The notes beneath the pieces were generated by a model that worked only from the letters and a program-made list of their open reading frames with translations, made no database searches and was not told the origin of the DNA. From contig JACQIB010000002.1 of NCBI GenBank assembly GCA_016198755.1, positions 1-64,000 of the forward strand: a stretch of 64,000 nt of DNA, in the 5' to 3' direction. This DNA comes from Candidatus Aenigmatarchaeota archaeon. Lineage in GTDB: Archaea > Aenigmatarchaeota > Aenigmatarchaeia > Aenigmatarchaeales > JACQIB01. The position numbers and the translations under genes were made by a program. Below are positions 1 to 8,195 of this stretch, piece after piece (within the stretch, counting starts at the first letter, position 1; each line of letters begins with the position of its first letter).

Positions 1-181
1 ATCTATTGTATTATAATATTTATAATATATATAGGATAAAATAGAAACTATATACAATAGTTTATATTATATTGTTAGAAATAGTTGTATAGAAAAGAAT
101 ATTATATAACATATTGGATGGGCAGGTTAGGATTTTGTTATTTTGGGGTAATAACATGTGCTTAGAATAGAATTGGTATTG

Positions 182-541
182 CTATTCGCCAAGGGATTTT
201 ATGGAAGAGTGGAAATCGTCGAGGGTTTTGCGCATATAGCCATGGAAGGTGTCCGGAGAGAGGAAATATATTGTTTTATACTTCTTTGTATCCTGAGATA
301 TATACTCGCGCTTCTCTTTTATCAATTGAACCTTCTTTAGTGGGTTTACAACAAAGTAAAATGTCCTTTTAGGCTTCTGGTACTGATTAAGGCTTATGCC
401 TAAGATAGAGCAGAGTTCCTGATACTCCATGGGTTTTTTAGCTAAAAGGTTTATTGTCTTCTCTGCCATTAGTCTTATGTGGGCATTCCTTGCACTCTTA
501 CCATATAGCCAAATAAGCATTTCTTTCATTTCAAACATCAA
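182..541 (-). CDS. hypothetical protein, possible winged-helix
   Basis: 119 aa ORF with helix-turn-helix-like 'MEYQELCSILGISLNQYQKPKRTFYFVVNPLKKVQLI'. Confidence 0.5.
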   Translation of the reverse strand: MMFEMKEMLIWLYGKSARNAHIRLMAEKTINLLAKKPMEYQELCSILGISLNQYQKPKRTFYFVVNPLKKVQLIKEKREYISQDTKKYKTIYFLSPDTFHGYMRKTLDDFHSSIKSLGE

Positions 542-759
542 ACCACTGAGATTAATAATAACTGTCCCTAAATATAAACTTGAGCAAAAGCCTGTCCAGA
601 GATATGTATATGGGACGTATATCTCTCTGCATGGGCATTATTATACGGTAAATGGGTTCTTTTCTATATAGATATACACTACAAATGTCTTTCTATTATT
701 TTCATATAAAAATCAAAGGAGTGATAATTGTATTGAATTGGGCTGGCCCAAATGGAAAA

Positions 760-1101
760 TTACTCGAGCTTTTCGAAAGGATCTTTGAACTGGTCTGCAA
801 CGCGGTAGAATTTTTTTGTTATTCCTTCGAAATCATGCGCTATTTCTTCGCCATCATTAGTAAGTTTAACTATTTTTACCCTTCCTTTCTTCTCAAATTT
901 TACAAGACCCATTTTTCTAAAGATATCCAGAACTTTTACTGTGTGGGAATAGGTGCAATCAACGTGTTTTGATACCTGTGTGGCATATCTTATGTCTTCC
1001 TTGTTCAGAGCAACTAACATTTTTACTGGTTTGCTGTGTAAAAACACGCTTTCTATAAAGAATTTGTTTGAATTTTCCTGTTTCATATGCAACACCCACA
1101 T
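760..1101 (-). CDS. HTH (winged-helix, MarR/ArsR-like) transcriptional regulator; start may be internal Met at ~1086
   Basis: 'DIRYATQVSKHVDCTYSHTVKVLDIFRKMGLVKFEKKGRVKIVKLTNDGEEIA' is wHTH-like. Confidence 0.65.
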   Translation of the reverse strand: MWVLHMKQENSNKFFIESVFLHSKPVKMLVALNKEDIRYATQVSKHVDCTYSHTVKVLDIFRKMGLVKFEKKGRVKIVKLTNDGEEIAHDFEGITKKFYRVADQFKDPFEKLE

Positions 1102-1351
1102 ATTTTTTAGGCTTAACTCCTACTTAAACCTAATACTACTTTTACAATATATATTATGCTGTAACTACTAGTACATAGTATTAGTATAGAATATAGTTTG
1201 CTGAAAATATTTTATATTGATTGTTATATAATAATTGTATTGTAAAATGGTTTATTTAACATATAGTATTTTGTATATACTTCAAACTCTCCCAAAATTT
1301 TTAATTTATATGGGAGATAGGAATTTATACTGGGAAAATCAAAGGTGAGGT

Positions 1352-1558
1352 ATGGAGTTTCCATTATCTGCAGCTGAAAAGCTTCTGAAGAGAACTGGGC
1401 TGAGAGTTAGTGATGAAGCTGTAACTGAATTTACTGGACTTTTAGAGGAGATTGCATCTGATTTGGCTGCTGAGGCTGATGCAAATGCAAAGTCACTTCG
1501 CAGGAGAACAATAAAGCCTGATGATATAGAGGCTGCAAAGAGGGCTTTGCTGGGTTAG
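1352..1558 (+). CDS. archaeal histone
   Basis: 68 aa histone fold 'FPLSAAEKLLKRTGLRVSDEAV...LRRRTIKPDDIEAAKRAL'. Confidence 0.9.
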   Translation: MEFPLSAAEKLLKRTGLRVSDEAVTEFTGLLEEIASDLAAEADANAKSLRRRTIKPDDIEAAKRALLG

Positions 1559-1595
1559 GGTTGAAAATTTAAGCTTTCGATACAGTAAGTTTTGC

Positions 1596-2576
1596 ATGGA
1601 AGATGTTCTACAGAAGATAGTTGCTGCCACTGGCCTTGCTATGGAAGAAGTGGAAAGAAGGGTAGCTGAAAAACAAAGGGAACTTTCAGGATTTGTAAGT
1701 AAAGAGGGTGCTGCGTATATTGTAGCAAAAGAAATGGGATTAGATCTTATTGGAACAGGAAAAAAGAGAACTGTGAAGATTTCTGAAATTGTCAATGGAA
1801 ACAACAATGTTGCTTTTGATGCAAGAGTTTTGAGGGTTTTTGAGGCAAGGGAATTTGAGAAAAATGGGAGGAAATTCAGGGTTGGAAACCTGCTTCTTGG
1901 AGATGAAACCGGAACAGTAAGGCTTTCACTCTGGGATGAACAGATTGGGCTTGGAAGCAAGATAGCTGTTGGGGATTGTATAGAAGTTTCAGGAGCTTAT
2001 TCGAAGGAAGGACCTGTAAGCATTGAAGTTAGGCTTGGGAGGAGAGGGAATATAAAAAGAGCTGAAAATGTAGAACTGCCTTCTGCTGAAAATATTCTAA
2101 AAAAGGAAGGAAGCAGCAGGGTTTCTATAGAGGAACTGAAAGAAGGGAAGGTTTGTGAAATAAGAGCTGCACTTATGCAGATTTTTGAAACTGAAAACAT
2201 TTTTGATGTTTGTCCTGAATGTGGAGGGAAGATAAAGTATGAGGGTGGGAAATATTTGTGTGTGAAACACTCTGCTGTTGTGCCTAGGAAGAGTATGGTT
2301 GTGAATGGTGTGGCTGATGACGGCAGTGGGAACATCAGACTTGTAATGTTTGGGGATGTTGGACTGCATTTGCTTGGGTTGACAATGGATCAGGTAATGG
2401 AACGTAGGGGAAAGGTTTTTGACGGGCTGGATTTGATTGGAACAGAATTTGTATTTTCAGGTAGGGTAAGGAAGAATCAGATGTTTGACAGGTTGGAATT
2501 TGTTGTTTCTGGAATTGCAAAATTGGAAATGGAAAAGGAAATTTCCACTCTTATAAATGCTTTATCTGCGAAGTGA
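1596..2576 (+). CDS. RPA-like single-stranded DNA-binding protein (OB folds plus zinc finger)
   Basis: OB-fold 'FDARVLRVFEAREFEKNGRKFRVGNLLLGDETGTVRLSLWDEQ'; Zn motif 'CPECGGKIKYEGGKYLCVKH'; directly upstream of radA. Confidence 0.85.
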   Translation: MEDVLQKIVAATGLAMEEVERRVAEKQRELSGFVSKEGAAYIVAKEMGLDLIGTGKKRTVKISEIVNGNNNVAFDARVLRVFEAREFEKNGRKFRVGNLLLGDETGTVRLSLWDEQIGLGSKIAVGDCIEVSGAYSKEGPVSIEVRLGRRGNIKRAENVELPSAENILKKEGSSRVSIEELKEGKVCEIRAALMQIFETENIFDVCPECGGKIKYEGGKYLCVKHSAVVPRKSMVVNGVADDGSGNIRLVMFGDVGLHLLGLTMDQVMERRGKVFDGLDLIGTEFVFSGRVRKNQMFDRLEFVVSGIAKLEMEKEISTLINALSAK

Positions 2577-3532
2577 GAAATATGGCAAAGAAAGAAATAG
2601 CTGATTTGACAGGAGTTGGGGAAAAGACTGCTGAAAAACTGAAAGAAGCAGGGTATATAGACATGATGGCTATTGCAGCTGCTTCTCCAGCTGAGCTTGC
2701 GGAAGCTGCTGCACTTGGGGAAGCTACTGCTGCGAAAATAATAGAAGGTGCAAGGGAAGAACTGGAAATAGGATTTGAAACTGCTGCGAAAGTTCTGGAA
2801 AAAAGGCAGAGTGTAATTAGAATAACAACTGGATGCAAGAGTCTTGATACATTGTTGGGAGGGGGGATAGAAACAGGCTCTACAACGGAATTTCATGGGG
2901 CTTTTGGATCCGGTAAAAGCCAGGTTGCACACCAACTTTCAGTTACTGTTCAGCTGCCTGTAGAAAGCGGCGGGGCTGGAGGAGCATGCCTGTATATTGA
3001 TACTGAAGGTACTTTCAGGCCTGAAAGGATTTTACAGATGGCAAAAGCTCTTAATATGGATGGGGATGAAGTTTTGAAAAATATACATGTAGGAAGAGTT
3101 TACAATTCAGATCATCAGTGTGTTATGATTGAAAAAGCTGGGGAGATAATAAGGGAAAAGAATATAAAATTGGTGATTGTGGATTCTGTTACAGCTTGTT
3201 TTAGGTCTGATTTTAGCGGGAGAGGAGAGTTAGCTGCACGCCAGCAGAAACTAAACAGGCATTTGCATACTTTGCAAAGGTTGGCTGATGTTTTTGGAGT
3301 TGCTGTGTATATAACAAACCAAGTAATGGCACGCCCTGATCTCATGTTTGGAGATCCAACTACAGCTATAGGTGGGCATATAATGGGACATTTTGCTGCT
3401 GTTAGAGCTTACTTAAGGAAGAGTAAGGGAGAATTGAGGGTTGCAAGAATTGTTGATAGTCCGAGTCTACCTGAGGGAGAAGCTGTTTTCAGAGTTTGTA
3501 CAGAAGGAGTAAGGGATACTGAAGAGGACTAA
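2573..3532 (+). CDS. radA: DNA repair/recombination protein RadA (likely start at 2582)
   Basis: HhH N-terminus 'IADLTGVGEKTAEKLKEAGY', Walker A 'GAFGSGKSQ', 'VIVDSVTACFRSDFSGRGELAARQQKLNRHL', 'ITNQVMARPD'. Confidence 0.97.
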   Translation: MRNMAKKEIADLTGVGEKTAEKLKEAGYIDMMAIAAASPAELAEAAALGEATAAKIIEGAREELEIGFETAAKVLEKRQSVIRITTGCKSLDTLLGGGIETGSTTEFHGAFGSGKSQVAHQLSVTVQLPVESGGAGGACLYIDTEGTFRPERILQMAKALNMDGDEVLKNIHVGRVYNSDHQCVMIEKAGEIIREKNIKLVIVDSVTACFRSDFSGRGELAARQQKLNRHLHTLQRLADVFGVAVYITNQVMARPDLMFGDPTTAIGGHIMGHFAAVRAYLRKSKGELRVARIVDSPSLPEGEAVFRVCTEGVRDTEED

Positions 3533-3580
3533 AATAGTAGTATGTCTATCTGGAAGGTATTTTGAAAGAGTTGTGACCTG

Positions 3581-3841
3581 TTAAGACACATCTTTCTCTG
3601 AGATTATAACAAAGTCTCCTACATTCTTTACAGCTGAAAATGGAACAAGATAATTCCCTGCATCATTTTCCTGTAAACCAAGCTCGCCAGCATTCTTTGT
3701 TGGCTCTGCTATTATAATGTTCATTAATTCTCCTGACTCTGCTATGAAGCTGACGTCACCTACAACTCCAAATCTTCTTCCTTCCTCGGAAACAACTACT
3801 TTTCCGAGCATCTCTCTTGTTGCTACTTTGTCTAATGCCAT
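3581..3841 (-). CDS. PRC-barrel domain protein
   Basis: 86 aa 'TREMLGKVVVSEEGRRFGVVGDVSFIAESGELMNIII...YLVPFSAVKNVGDFVII'. Confidence 0.8.
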   Translation of the reverse strand: MALDKVATREMLGKVVVSEEGRRFGVVGDVSFIAESGELMNIIIAEPTKNAGELGLQENDAGNYLVPFSAVKNVGDFVIISEKDVS

Positions 3842-3919
3842 AAAACCACCTCAATTTATAGGAAAAGTAATGGTGGAGTAGATATTTATAGCTAATCCAT
3901 ATGCAAAGCTATTTATTAA

Positions 3920-4702
3920 TTGTATGATCCAATACGAGTTAGGGAGATAAATTTGCTTTATAATGATAACTATTTCGAAGAAAACTATGACCAAAGATTG
4001 GTTGATTTGTGGCACAAGGATTTTGGCAAGACACTTCCGATTTATATACACGATATATTTGCATTGGGAACGCCACGTAGAGGCGAAAAAGTACTAGATA
4101 TAGCTACAGGGTATGGACATTTAGCTCTTCATTCGGCGTTAGCAGGCGCACAAACTGTTGCTATAGATTATTCAGATACTAGCTTAAGGTTGGCAAGGCA
4201 GACATTTGAAAAAAACATGGTAGATATAAAACTTATTAAAATGGATGCAACGAAATTGGATTTTGATGATGAAACTTTCGATCTTATATATTGCGTTCAT
4301 TTGATAGAACATATATCACAACAATCTGTAACGGAATGTTTGGCTGAAATAAAACGTGTTTTGAAGCCTAACGGTAGGTTAGTTATAACTACCTGTAGCA
4401 ATAAGTGGCATGATACTATAGGATATAAATTTATTTGCCTATACAATAAAATTAATAATCGGACTATAATACCATTGGATAATATCCATTCTTCGGGTCA
4501 TATTACAAAACTTAACCCATTTACATTTAAACATATATTAAAACAGGCAGGATTTTTAACCACCTTGAAAATAGTATTTAATCCTTATGAGAGATTAAAT
4601 ACTATTCATAAAATAATTTTGGCTACTCCTCTCAAAAATATATTTTGTTCAAATGTATATGCTCTATGTACAAAACCTCGTGGCTCCGAGTTTCGACATT
4701 AA
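3920..4702 (+). CDS. class I SAM-dependent methyltransferase
   Basis: 'EKVLDIATGYGHLALHSALAGAQTVAIDYS' motif I; 'LIYCVHLIEHISQQSVTECLAEIKRVLKPNGRLVITT'; TTG start. Confidence 0.85.
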   Translation: MYDPIRVREINLLYNDNYFEENYDQRLVDLWHKDFGKTLPIYIHDIFALGTPRRGEKVLDIATGYGHLALHSALAGAQTVAIDYSDTSLRLARQTFEKNMVDIKLIKMDATKLDFDDETFDLIYCVHLIEHISQQSVTECLAEIKRVLKPNGRLVITTCSNKWHDTIGYKFICLYNKINNRTIIPLDNIHSSGHITKLNPFTFKHILKQAGFLTTLKIVFNPYERLNTIHKIILATPLKNIFCSNVYALCTKPRGSEFRH

Positions 4703-4715
4703 AATTGTCTTATGT

Positions 4716-5366
4716 TTATTTGTGTTTCTCCAACAGATAATACATTTCGCGAGCAAATAAACTAGGTATATTTTGTGCTAGATATTCCAATAGCGGTATT
4801 TTCTTCGTTGGTACAATTCTTTGATAATAGATTTTAACAAGTTTAAAATCTTTAAAGTTAGTTTCGATAAATTCTCTGGCAACTTCTATGTTGAACATAT
4901 AGTGGTGGCCACCTCTATTGTATCCCATTGTAGAATTGCCGAAAAGTAATCTTAATCTCTGAATTATATCTAGTTCATTCGGCAATCCGACTAAAATTAG
5001 GCCTTTTGTTATTCTTTTTGCTTCTTCTATTACTTTCTCTGGATAAAATAAATGCTCCAGTATTTGTGACATTATGACCAGACTAAACGAATTGTTTTCG
5101 AATGGTAACATATCAAAATCGTTCAAATCAATTTTAATATCATTTGTGTGTTTGTATGGATTTTTCATATTCTCTGGTTTTATGCGCTCCTTTATACCGT
5201 ACTTATCTATGTATATGCCCCCGAAATCCATATTTATATAGGTTTTACAATTCAACAATTTTTTGAATTCGCTCTCTCCACCTCCTATATCCAAAGCGCT
5301 TTCTATTTGTCTGTCTTTGAGCAGGTTATCAAATACAGCTCTTAAAACTATGTCTCTCCATATCAT
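4716..5366 (-). CDS. class I SAM-dependent methyltransferase
   Basis: 'ESALDIGGGESEFKKLL', 'FSLVIMSQILEHLFYPEKVIEEAKRITKGLILVGLPN'. Confidence 0.8.
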   Translation of the reverse strand: MIWRDIVLRAVFDNLLKDRQIESALDIGGGESEFKKLLNCKTYINMDFGGIYIDKYGIKERIKPENMKNPYKHTNDIKIDLNDFDMLPFENNSFSLVIMSQILEHLFYPEKVIEEAKRITKGLILVGLPNELDIIQRLRLLFGNSTMGYNRGGHHYMFNIEVAREFIETNFKDFKLVKIYYQRIVPTKKIPLLEYLAQNIPSLFAREMYYLLEKHK

Positions 5367-5442
5367 ATTATTTGATGTGATTCGGATCTTTAAATAACTG
5401 GCTATGCCTAACTTCTGATATCAATTGAATGGTATAATCTTA

Positions 5443-6531
5443 CTAGTTCTGCACAAGCATGGTCCTGACTTTTGGTGTTAGAGCATACATAAAGGCCTTT
5501 CCGCGTGCTTCTCTCTGCACATACCCTTCTCTCATCAAACGCAGAAGAATATTGTTTAAAGAGCGCACAGCATGCTGTTTGCTTGCATATCCTTCCAAAT
5601 CAATGCCATCAACGATTGCAGTCGGAGTTAGCCAATCCTGTTTTGTAAGGGACTCTAGAATCTGGCGCTGTCTATAAGGAAGGTTCTTTATATCAGATTC
5701 TGATGGGGGTTTAGGTGAGAAAACAACTACTGGCTGGTCTAATTTTTCCTCGACTTCCGGAACTTCTCTGTATTCATCTATGTTTTTAGCTTCTATAATA
5801 TCATAGTTTTTCTCTACAGCATCATAAACTAACTTGTCACAAAACTTCATTACCTCGCGTGGGAAGCCTCCTGTACGCTGGTAAATAATATCTACTGCAG
5901 AATCTGTAAAGGGCTTTATGCCGGTTCCGCCCGCGGCTTCTATTCTTTTTTGTATAAGCTTTCTTGTATCTTCTTTTGATAAGGATGTTAATGTTATTCT
6001 GGAAGTTACCCTCTGATCAAGTGTTTGCAGCTCATCTCTCACTTTTTGCTCAAGACTTGGAAGGCCGGCAAGAATTAAGCTAACAGAATCTATCTGGTCT
6101 ACCAGAACGCGCAGCCACTCAAGCACATCCCTGTTTGTTTCATGTGCTTCATCCAGCAAAAACAATAATTGATTTCCTTTAAGGTTCTTGTTTATGTATA
6201 ATTGCAAATTGTAAAGATTTGGGGAGCGTTTCATTATTCTGTCCCATAAACCTATACCAAAAGTATCTGTAAAGATTGTTACAAGCTCCTCTGGGTTTGT
6301 TGGAGGCTTGCTGACATAGAGTTTGCTTATATTTTCAGAAGTGTTTGCTTCAAGCCACTTAAGCATTGTTGTCTTTCCAGAGCCTGTTGGACCTACTATA
6401 ATAGCTATTTTGTGCTTGCTTTCAATATGGTTTAGGGCTGCCTTTACCTGTTCTTCATAGCCTGTGAAAAGCTTTGGATCTATACGTAGAACGAATGGAT
6501 CTTCATTCCAGCCAAATTTTTGATAGTTCAT
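5443..6531 (-). CDS. ExeA/GspA-like AAA ATPase with C-terminal winged-helix
   Basis: 'FGWNEDPFVLRIDPKLFTGYEEQ', Walker A 'GPTGSGKTT', Walker B 'LLFLLDEAHE', sensor 'LAGLPSLEQKV'; C-terminal wHTH 'LPYRQRQILESLTKQDWLTPTAIVDGIDLEG...RLMREGYVQREARGKAFMYALT'. Confidence 0.85.
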   Translation of the reverse strand: MNYQKFGWNEDPFVLRIDPKLFTGYEEQVKAALNHIESKHKIAIIVGPTGSGKTTMLKWLEANTSENISKLYVSKPPTNPEELVTIFTDTFGIGLWDRIMKRSPNLYNLQLYINKNLKGNQLLFLLDEAHETNRDVLEWLRVLVDQIDSVSLILAGLPSLEQKVRDELQTLDQRVTSRITLTSLSKEDTRKLIQKRIEAAGGTGIKPFTDSAVDIIYQRTGGFPREVMKFCDKLVYDAVEKNYDIIEAKNIDEYREVPEVEEKLDQPVVVFSPKPPSESDIKNLPYRQRQILESLTKQDWLTPTAIVDGIDLEGYASKQHAVRSLNNILLRLMREGYVQREARGKAFMYALTPKVRTMLVQN

Positions 6532-6588
6532 TTCATCACTTTTGCTTGAAAATCGTTCATATGAAGGTTTTGTGAAGATAGTGTGAAG

Positions 6589-6935
6589 TTCACGTGAAGA
6601 TTTTGTTTGTAAATTATAGTTTCCATAGGAAATGGCCCCTTATTCTATATGAATAGCAACAATTTAAAGGTTTTGGAATGCCTTAATTGAGCATTATTAA
6701 TTTAGTATATATAAAGGCATCTATTTTTGTTTGAATTTTAACTTTTGTGAGAATTGTGGGAGTGAAGGTTGTGAATGTGGTGTGAAGTTCATCAAATCTT
6801 CACATAATCTTCACACCTTCACGTCATCTTCACGCGTGAAGATATGAACTTCACGTGAAGGTTTTATATATTGTTAATATATGTGAGCCTAAAAGTGCTA
6901 TATTCACGTGAATGTCACGTGAAGTTCACGTGAAC
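6589..6935. promoter_or_regulatory. cluster of TTCACGTGAA-type palindromes upstream of the ExeA-like ATPase
   Basis: TTCACGTGAA 6589-6598; ATCTTCACGCGTGAAGAT 6826-6843; CTTCACGTGAAG 6849-6860; ATTCACGTGAAT 6902-6913; GTCACGTGAA 6914-6923; GTTCACGTGAAC 6924-6935; several TTCAC/GTGAA half-sites between. Confidence 0.85.
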
Positions 6936-6990
6936 ATACATTGGCTATCTAGGCGGATTTCTATCCGGTATAGAACACTCACGGATTAAA

Positions 6991-7007
6991 ATATAACAGT
7001 GTTATAT
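6991..7007. promoter_or_regulatory. ATATAACA-N-TGTTATAT dyad, copy 1
   Basis: perfect 8+1+8 inverted repeat; same motif occurs twice in the presumptive oriC. Confidence 0.8.
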
Positions 7008-7020
7008 CAGATTTTAATAC

Positions 7021-7599
7021 TTGGACAACAAATATGCTCTCATGCGCCTCTTTATTGGAATTGCCTTGCCAGAAGAACTCAAACCGAAGGCTTTGGAGGT
7101 TCAGAAAGCACTCGGAAGCACTGGAGAAAAAATAAAGCTGGTTGAACCAGAAAATTTACATATAACAGTAAAGTTTTTAGGAGAGGTTGAAAAAGAGCGT
7201 TTAGACGGTATAAAGACTGTTTTAAGTTCTATATTGAAAAAAAGAAGTGTTTTTAGCCTTAAAATACATGGAATATCATATCTTCCCAATAAAAAGTTCC
7301 TTCGTACTGTGGCACTATCTGTACTTGATGAAAACAACATTTTAAAACAAATAGTGGATGATATAAACTCTTATTTGGCTAAAATAGGTATAAAAGATGA
7401 TGTAAGAGATTATAAAGCTCATTTAACACTTGCAAGAGTTAAAGGCACAAAAGATAGAATAAATATATTGCTATCTTTAATGTCATTTGAAGATATTGAT
7501 ATCGGGGAGGTTGAAGTTACTACCTTTGATCTTATGGAATCGATGTTAACAGAATCTGGACCTATATACAATAAAATAGCATCTTTTACTATAAAATAG
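7021..7599 (+). CDS. thpR: RNA 2',3'-cyclic phosphodiesterase (LigT/ThpR family); likely start at 7042
   Basis: 'MRLFIGIALPEEL', HxT motifs 'LHITVKFLGEV' and 'AHLTLARVKG'. Confidence 0.93.
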   Translation: MDNKYALMRLFIGIALPEELKPKALEVQKALGSTGEKIKLVEPENLHITVKFLGEVEKERLDGIKTVLSSILKKRSVFSLKIHGISYLPNKKFLRTVALSVLDENNILKQIVDDINSYLAKIGIKDDVRDYKAHLTLARVKGTKDRINILLSLMSFEDIDIGEVEVTTFDLMESMLTESGPIYNKIASFTIK

Positions 7600-7826
7600 G
7601 TTATTTTTCTAAATAAAAGAACAAAAATACTCTATTTTGCATTATTAGTCCTAGAATCTATATAAAAGCATAATATTCATTGTTTCACTCATAAATAAAA
7701 GTATACTTTGAGAATAGACGAATTTAATATAATATAAGCTATTTTTAGAGCTATTTTTATATATAGTAAAGTTTTATTGCTTTAAAGCTTAAAATAACTT
7801 GTTTTAATATGTTTTTATAACTATAT

Positions 7827-8123
7827 CTACTTATTATTCTTTATAGATTTTTTAATACTATATAAGGAAAGGATTTTTTCAATAGTAACGTTCTTTTTGT
7901 CATCGGGGAGCTTAATGATCTTTGCTCTTAATCCAAACTGGTTTATAGTCCTTATTTCAACAAAATAGGACATATACGTCTTTATTATTGTAGAAACGCG
8001 CTCTGGATGTAGGTTTAGGGCTCTGGCAATACCTCTTATATGTATGCCAGTGTCTCCTGCTTCTTTTAAAACTTCAAGTATCTTATAAATATTTCTCTTG
8101 GTTTGTGGCTGAATTGGCTTCAT
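7827..8123 (-). CDS. HTH domain protein
   Basis: 'KRNIYKILEVLKEAGDTGIHIRGIARALNLHPERVSTIIKTYMSYFVEIRTI'; start at internal Met MKPIQP chosen. Confidence 0.65.
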   Translation of the reverse strand: MKPIQPQTKRNIYKILEVLKEAGDTGIHIRGIARALNLHPERVSTIIKTYMSYFVEIRTINQFGLRAKIIKLPDDKKNVTIEKILSLYSIKKSIKNNK

Positions 8124-8195
8124 ATTAAACCTCCTTCTGAAACTACTGAAATATATAACATAATAAAACACTTGTCATATTATGTTTGGCAAACT

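Noticed and set aside
1-1350. AT-rich short inverted repeats (e.g. ACAATA...TATTGT near 50-80, TACTAGTA near 1167)
   Set aside because: Expected by chance in very AT-rich intergenic DNA; no iteration or conserved spacing seen.
1493-1960. Ser/Pro/Phe-rich 155 aa minus-strand ORF and similar long antisense ORFs (e.g. 1997-2335, 2477-2935, 24133-24579, 25779-26318, 45992-46399)
   Set aside because: Lie opposite strong conserved genes and have low-complexity composition typical of antisense reading frames.
5443-6531. ExeA-like ATPase as a transposition (TniB/IstB) or secretion component
   Set aside because: No transposase, terminal repeats or type II secretion genes in the window.
7698-7709. 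AAAGTATACTTT 12-nt palindrome
   Set aside because: Single copy in AT-rich sequence, no link to other motifs.
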